In this document: one piece after another, positions 9,448 to 13,571 of the stretch
How positions within the stretch are numbered: the first letter of the stretch is position 1
Layout: each line of letters starts with the position of its first letter
Origin: Ganoderma boninense
Lineage: Eukaryota > Basidiomycota > Agaricomycetes > Polyporales > Polyporaceae
Assembly (NCBI GenBank): GCA_002900995.3
Contig: PJEW03000063.1
Span: forward strand, 1-13,571
DNA length: 13,571 nt
Direction: 5' to 3'
The notes under the pieces: model-generated
The model's input: the letters and a program-made list of their open reading frames with translations, nothing else
Told to the model about the DNA's origin: nothing
Database searches by the model: none
Translations under genes and position numbers: made by a program

Positions 9448-11938
9448 ATGGCCAAGCCCGACCTCAAGCAGACGAGAGGTAAAGCCGCAGCCAGCAAGAA
9501 TGTGGACAAGGTTGCAGCCGCCGCTCTGCTGGCAGCCTCTGGGAAGCCTAGCAAGTCGACTTCGAGGTCCCAGAACACGAAACCGGGAACGCAGCGAGAC
9601 TTCATGAAGAAGATCTTCGAGTCGAACACCAGCGGTGAGGACTCGCCCTCAGATTCGGACGCATGCGAAGAGGATGAGGAGCAGTTGGAGGATGCAGACT
9701 CCGAGGGTGTTGAGGTACGCCGTGACGGAGCGAAGAAGGATAAGGATAAGGGAAAGGGAAAGGTCAAGAAGGGCAGGGGTGGTCACCAGCTCAGAGATGA
9801 GGGCGAGGATGAGGACGAAGACGAGGATGAGGACGAGGATAATGGTCACGCTGAGGTCGAGGTTAGAGCCAAGGGTTCGGGTAAAGGGGCGGTCAAGGCC
9901 AAACACAAGCACACTGACGGCGGCCGAGGCACAACGAAAAAGAAGATCGTTCCCCGCGCGATTCGTGTTATGCGTGCTCTCGACATAAACGACAGGTCAG
10001 TTATCACCCGGGCTTGTCATAACTCCAGAGCTGCTGAAACCGCGCATATAGCCTCTCAGTTCGCATCAAGAAGGGGACCGAGCCTTTCTATCAGGCGTGT
10101 CGTATCCTCGCCCGGAACATCACAGAGTATTGCGACACCAGCTGTCTTTTGATAGAAGGCCTCATTATGACCACGCTTGCTGAAGAGGCTCGCAAGCCAT
10201 CCGAGTACGTCCCTTTCAAGCTTTCCTATCCTCGCATTTGCTCGACCATTTTGTAGGATCTACGACAAGTTCAACGACAACATCTTCGCGGAGATGGTTT
10301 GGCCGCAAGTAGTCCGCTGGCTGCCGCAGATTGAAGAGCACGCCGAGGCTATCATGAATGACAGCGAACTCCTCAGCCAGCTCAGTGACTATGTACGTGT
10401 TTTGATCCATCGCATCCCTTCATATGACTTGATTCGTTTCGTAGATCGCAGCTGTTGCTAAGAAGACTCGGAGCGACGACCTCCCCCGAGTAAAACAGTG
10501 CATTATTGACATTGTTAAGATCAGAGACACGGACAACGTTCTCCGCGACAAAGCACACCGTGGTTTCAACCACATCGGCACTGGACGCCTGCTCTGCCCC
10601 ATCTCGGACATCGACGTATTCGACGATGATCCCCATCAGTAAGGCTATGCCTAAATCCTGTCTTGCGCTGACTCTTGTTACCATTGCTCCAATAGATACT
10701 GCCGGCTTGCAAAATGTGGACGCAAACTCATTCTTTCAGAAGACTGGGCGATCCTCTGTTACGATGAGAGGCTTCGTAAACCAGGAGAGCCGAGGGCTGG
10801 CCTTTTCCGCAACATGGCTGCCATCAAGGTGATGTTCCAACGTCCTTCCTCTTCGCTCTCTCCACGTGTCTCTCGCTAATGGCTGACAAACATCCCAGTG
10901 CTACAAGCTTATTTTTACGGGCAGGGGCTCTGCGCTAGATGAGTTTGTACAGTCCAACTTCAAGGGTAAGACACCCGTCGCCGTCAAGGCCAAGCTCGAG
11001 AAGGTCACGATCGGCAGTATCGTCCATGTGCACCTTTTGGTGTGTCTATTTATGCTTGTCAATTGTTCAGCAAATGATCCATGTTATCCTGCAGATGCGC
11101 TTCGCGCTCAACGCCCAGGCATCGTGGTCAAAAACGGATGGTGTAGATTGGGACGGCGCAGCGTTCGCGCGCTCTATTTTTGATGCCGCGTATGAGTCAC
11201 CAAAATGGGCGGAAGAGTTGGAGACTTGGTGGACTAGGCGAGTACTTTCTTTACTCTTGCTTCATGCCGTGGCATCTAGATCTACCGACGTTTACCACTG
11301 TTGACAGAAAAGTATTCGGAAGAGGTGAGGAGGACACTGAGGAACTTCAGTTAAAGCGCAAGTCAACGGCGCTTGCGCTCTTCAAGCAGCAGAGCGAGCG
11401 CAGCATCCAGCGTCAGGCACAGGAGGTCCGTGACACTTCCATCTGTGCCACGGAATTAGGAACTCACGCCCAGATTGAGAATGGCCAGGGCACCTCATCA
11501 AAGAATCACCATCGCAAAGACGATGACCCGGTATACACCTCTGATAGAATGATCAGCAAGCCACGAACACGCCACGCTAACACCAATAGCCTGCCCATCC
11601 ACACGGACGACTCATCCACCCGGATGAATGAGGACAACCCGGACGACACTCTCGGCCTCGTCAATGGCGACCATCCGATGGACGAGTCCGGCTCGTCCAG
11701 TAACTGGACGAGCCACAACCCCGTCAATGCTGACAATGCGACCATTGCCGACCGCCAGCAGTCCGCCAAGCACGGTCCAGACACAGAGAACCCGGACGCC
11801 GGTGAACCGCCGACGAAACGGCCCCGACCTGTGCCAAAGAAGAGAGCGCAACAAGATGCGCCCCCCGACGCTGAGGCCAGCACTCCCAAGACTGCGGTAC
11901 ATGACGATGTCGACGACATGTATGCCAACCCGGAGTGA
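9448..11938 (+). CDS. Basidiomycete DUF6698-like nuclear protein, 8 exons
   Basis: Exons: 9448-9995, 10052-10204, 10257-10392, 10445-10638, 10696-10828, 10899-11039, 11095-11237, 11308-11938; 2079 nt, 692 aa, all phases close. Six introns are GT-AG and the seventh is best read as GC-AG. The ATG sits in CACCATGG. Residues 1-180 are Lys/Ala-rich, then strongly acidic with an ED repeat coded at 9806-9840. The conserved part starts at about residue 185 (VRIKKGTEPFY) and includes RGFNHIGTGRLLCP (318-331), SEDWAILCYDE (about 357-367), MRFALNAQASW (436-446) and WWTRKVFG, split by intron 7. The order RGFNH...TGRLLCP, then FALss..W, then WW..xVFG matches a basidiomycete family I recall as DUF6698; the Pfam name is from memory. 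The tail ends with a likely nuclear signal, PPTKRPRPVPKKR. It is divergent from the transposase and lies inside the inverted blocks, so an accessory or passenger role in the element is inferred. No catalytic motif was recognised. Confidence 0.75.
11238..11307 (+). other. Probable GC-AG intron (intron 7)
   Basis: Splicing from GCGAGT at 11238 to the GACAG ending at 11307 joins W-W-T-R to K-V-F-G in phase, matching the WW..xVFG step expected in this family. The only nearby GT donor (GTACTT at 11242) runs into stops with the first two acceptors. It works only with an acceptor after GTGAG near 11327, which would delete KVFGRG. All other introns of the gene begin with GT. Confidence 0.6.
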
Positions 11939-12412
11939 CATGGTACGGATGCTTGCCTACATTTCTTGTATTGCTGACGGTCCTGCATTCTTCCTTGATG
12001 ATATCTAGACTTTGACTGGATTTCTTCTTGCGCACTCTGGAACGCCTGCTTGGGCCGGCTCGCAAGACATGCCGGAGTACTCATCTTGAAGGAGCTGTCG
12101 CGCAACAGCCAATCATACTTCCACTCGGATGTCTATCCTCTGCATGGGAGGTCTTCGCTGCACTGTGATCACTGCGTCGTTCTGCATGAGGACAGCATCA
12201 ATTTTCTTGTCGGTGTGCTTGTTGTCGGACTCCCCCAGACACTCTGATACCGGACGTCGTCGTTTGTACATAGCTCGTGGCTGCGAATATTATTTCTGTA
12301 TATTGAGTCTCATCGAGGGCGGTGCAGGTATCTGATTGACCCAATGCATTGACGTACATTGTCGGATATCCTAGGTAAGCCTACCGGGTCATACAATAGC
12401 TTCCCTATGACC
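11939..12412. other. Intergenic, 3' flank of the DUF6698-like gene
   Basis: Apart from the likely 3' untranslated region just after the stop at 11938, I see no gene, RNA or strong repeat here. Short open frames on both strands show no recognisable motif. Confidence 0.5.
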
Positions 12413-12770
12413 CTACAGGCATCCTACATTGCTCTATAGTCTTCCCACTTCGAGGCTACATGTCACTGACGTCATTTGTCGCCTCCGCCCGGACTCTGCA
12501 GGTTCCTACAAGGGCCTCCCCGGTGGCCTACAGAACCTTGCAATGAGTTCCCTTGGCTTCTATAGGACCGTACAGGACCTTGCAGTGCGCTCCCTTGGCC
12601 TCTATAGGGCTGTACAGGTCCCTGCAATGAGCTCCCTTGGCCCTATAGGGCCCTACAGATAAATATGACGTCCTGTAGGAGTCCGTGAGGTGCTTACGAT
12701 ACACTACTTTGCCTGCAGATGCTTACTATTGATATAGATTCTTGCAGTCTCGCTGCCTGGTTTGCTGATG
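12413..12770. repeat. Right subterminal repeat region of the putative element
   Basis: CTACAGGCATCC at 12413-12424 is the inverted copy of 4409-4420, and further inverted matches to the left side follow at 12701-12707, 12712-12720 and 12761-12770. CCTACAG or GTACAGG recurs at 12412, 12528, 12571, 12613 and 12652, and an inverted CCTGTAGG lies at 12672-12679. A perfect TGACGTCA is at 12467-12474. The array of recurring CCTACAG/CTGTAGG motifs fits the subterminal repeats of CACTA-like transposons, here on the side distal to the transposase. Confidence 0.4.
12536..12660. repeat. Three tandem 42-bp repeat units
   Basis: Unit 1 is 12536-12577 (42 bp), unit 2 is 12578-12619 (42 bp) and unit 3 is 12620-12660 (41 bp). 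Shared blocks are CCTTGCAATGAG, CTCCCTTGG, CTATAGG and TACAG. A degenerate shorter copy precedes them at about 12501-12535. Unit 3 contains the perfect 14-bp palindrome GGCCCTATAGGGCC (12639-12652). The period is divisible by three, so a plus-strand frame stays open through it, but I regard that as incidental. Such arrays fit transposase-binding subterminal repeats. Confidence 0.85.
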
Positions 12771-12820
12771 GTGTCCCTCAATGGGCTGACTAAGCGATGC
12801 ACCGCCACACGGCGGAAGGC

Positions 12821-12865
12821 TATTGTCGTGGCAAAGTTCAAAGTTCGCACCATACCACGACAATA
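12821..12865. repeat. Strong hairpin, 11-bp stem
   Basis: TATTGTCGTGG (12821-12831) pairs perfectly with CCACGACAATA (12855-12865) around a 23-base loop. The loop contains a tandem duplication of AAAGTTC (12833-12839 and 12840-12846). It lies about 50 bp outside the candidate right end of the element and about 400 bp upstream of the cyclin-like gene. It could be a small inverted-repeat relic or a structured non-coding site. Confidence 0.8.
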
Positions 12866-13195
12866 CGCTTTGCCCGCCTCATATCAATCCTCTTGATTCC
12901 TTTGAAGTTCCGCCGCTTGCAGTGCATTCCGAGGAGGAATGAGGCCAATGCATATCAAGATCAGGTCAAACTTACTCGCTCGGGTAGCGAGTCCAGGTTG
13001 AAAATAGGTGCGGCAGATGTCCGACTCGTCGAAGACGCACCAACTGACGGCTTTCATGAAACGAACGTTGAAGTGGACAAACATAAAAGTCGCTTTTGAC
13101 CATCGGACAAGCCACATGAGCATTGACCATGTAACCGGCGCTTGACGCCGACAAGCTGCAGCTTTGTATCCCGCGTCGGGTATCCGGGAATAGAG

Positions 13196-13207
13196 TTTCG
13201 CGCCAAT
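13196..13207 (+). promoter_or_regulatory. SCB/E2F-like site overlapping a CCAAT box
   Basis: TTTCGCGCC at 13196-13204 fits the E2F consensus, and its reverse strand contains CGCGAAA, a match to the fungal SBF (SCB) motif CRCGAAA. CCAAT follows at 13203-13207. Both lie about 60 bp upstream of the ATG at 13265, a plausible proximal promoter position, and G1/S control fits a cyclin-type product. Inferred from motif match only. Confidence 0.45.
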
Positions 13208-13264
13208 AAATTCAACCATCCGCTCGGACGTGAGCCTCAGCCACTCTCTTCCACCCCCTCCACC

Positions 13265-13571
13265 ATGGCTTCTGAATTGCCTTCCTGGGATCTGCCTCGC
13301 CACAATCGGCGGTCGTTAATATATCCCGGTCTGCCTCCCGCACAGAACCCGATGCCCACGGTGAGCCACACAAACCGTAAACATCTTCTTGAATTATCCA
13401 CACTAATTCTACGGGTTCGCGCAGGGTCATGTATCCGGCAATCAACCACGATACTATGGGAGAGGGGAGCTGGCGAACGTATGTGCGAATTGGTTGATGG
13501 GAGTGTTCGGATCGCCAGAAACCCCCCGACCGTCCGAGAGGGACCCCAGTTTCCCGCCCAAAACCACTGAA
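13265..13571 (+). CDS. Cyclin-like protein (Pcl/Pho80-type), 5' part only
   Basis: Exon 1 is 13265-13360 (32 codons, ATG in CACCATGG); a 64-bp GT-AG intron spans 13361-13424; exon 2 runs from 13425 in frame to the window edge (49 codons). After a short Pro-rich leader the product reads GNQPRYYGRGELANVCANWL then MGVFGSPETPRPS. This resembles the YYG-x-EELAR-x-CA-x-FI start of basidiomycete Pcl-type cyclins, just before the cyclin box. The diagnostic cyclin box itself lies beyond the window, so the family call is tentative. Known role of the family: regulatory subunit of a Pho85/CDK5-type kinase in cell-cycle or nutrient control. A GTATGT inside exon 2 (13478) could be a donor, but reading through preserves the similarity. 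The gene is truncated only by the window edge. Confidence 0.45.

Larger units (their letters stand above)
4171..12770. mobile_element. Putative two-gene Plavaka-type DNA transposon
   Basis: The interval encloses an intact Plavaka-type transposase gene (minus strand) and a divergent second gene (plus strand). It is framed by short blocks that recur in inverted orientation on the two sides: CATCAGCAAA at 4171-4180 versus 12761-12770, ATCTGCAGG at 4201-4209 versus 12712-12720, GTAGTGT at 4235-4241 versus 12701-12707, and GGATGCCTGTAG at 4409-4420 versus 12413-12424. These four keep the same outside-to-inside order. CACTA-like elements typically carry subterminal repeats of this sort. The exact ends are uncertain: the matches are short, some could be chance, the outermost match does not extend outward, and no target-site duplication was found. 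The true element may be larger or smaller. Confidence 0.4.
12771..13264. other. Intergenic region upstream of the cyclin-like gene
   Basis: This spacer lies between the candidate element end and the next gene's ATG. Opposed open frames of 100-140 codons overlap here, and I recognise nothing in either. It holds a small hairpin CCGCC-ACAC-GGCGG at 12802-12815, a longer hairpin at 12821-12865 and the promoter motifs at 13196-13207, which are listed separately. Confidence 0.5.

Noticed and set aside
9327..9767. Minus-strand 146-codon frame
   Set aside because: Antisense of exon 1 of the DUF6698-like gene and of the promoter; composition mirrors the acidic/basic repeats.
12429..12662. Plus-strand frame coding a 14-residue repeat across the 42-bp units
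   Set aside because: The period is divisible by three, so any open frame repeats; there is no domain, no upstream exon, and unit 3 is one base shorter, breaking the pattern.

Overview
The window looks like nuclear DNA of a basidiomycete fungus, probably an Agaricomycete. The evidence is its short introns (46-70 bp, nearly all GT-AG), mixed-GC coding sequence, CACCATGG-type start contexts, and two multi-exon proteins of families I know only from mushroom-forming fungi and relatives. I had no searches, so family names rest on motif recognition.

Layout: (1) 1-4170 holds no gene I can support, only short chance ORFs, a 17-bp tandem duplication, a perfect 18-bp palindrome and a few small hairpins. 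(2) 4171-12770 is read here as one DNA transposon of the Plavaka type (CACTA/CMC-like). It carries a 10-exon transposase gene on the minus strand (9099 down to 4525, predicted 1363 aa, no disruption) and a divergent 8-exon gene on the plus strand (9448-11938, predicted 692 aa) of a basidiomycete family I believe is the DUF6698 group. The two starts are 348 bp apart and share an intergenic region with an MCB-like palindrome and a CACGTG box. (3) On each outer side of the pair lie short sequence blocks that match in inverted orientation, plus CCTGTAG-type motifs. On the right side there are also three tandem 42-bp units. These may be degenerate terminal and subterminal repeats; no clean terminal inverted repeat or target-site duplication was found. 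(4) 12771-13264 is intergenic, with a strong 11-bp-stem hairpin. (5) From 13265 a plus-strand gene enters and runs off the window. Its first 81 codons resemble the N-terminus of basidiomycete Pcl/Pho80-type cyclins, and an SCB/E2F-like site lies 61 bp upstream of its ATG.

How the parts fit: the transposase has an N-terminal Cys/His finger, a DDE-type core and an acidic C-terminal tail. The divergent gene encodes an acidic, lysine-rich, probably nuclear protein. The shared promoter region and flanking inverted blocks suggest the two genes move, or moved, as a unit, with the second as a possible accessory or passenger protein. That two-gene element is the most interesting hypothesis here.
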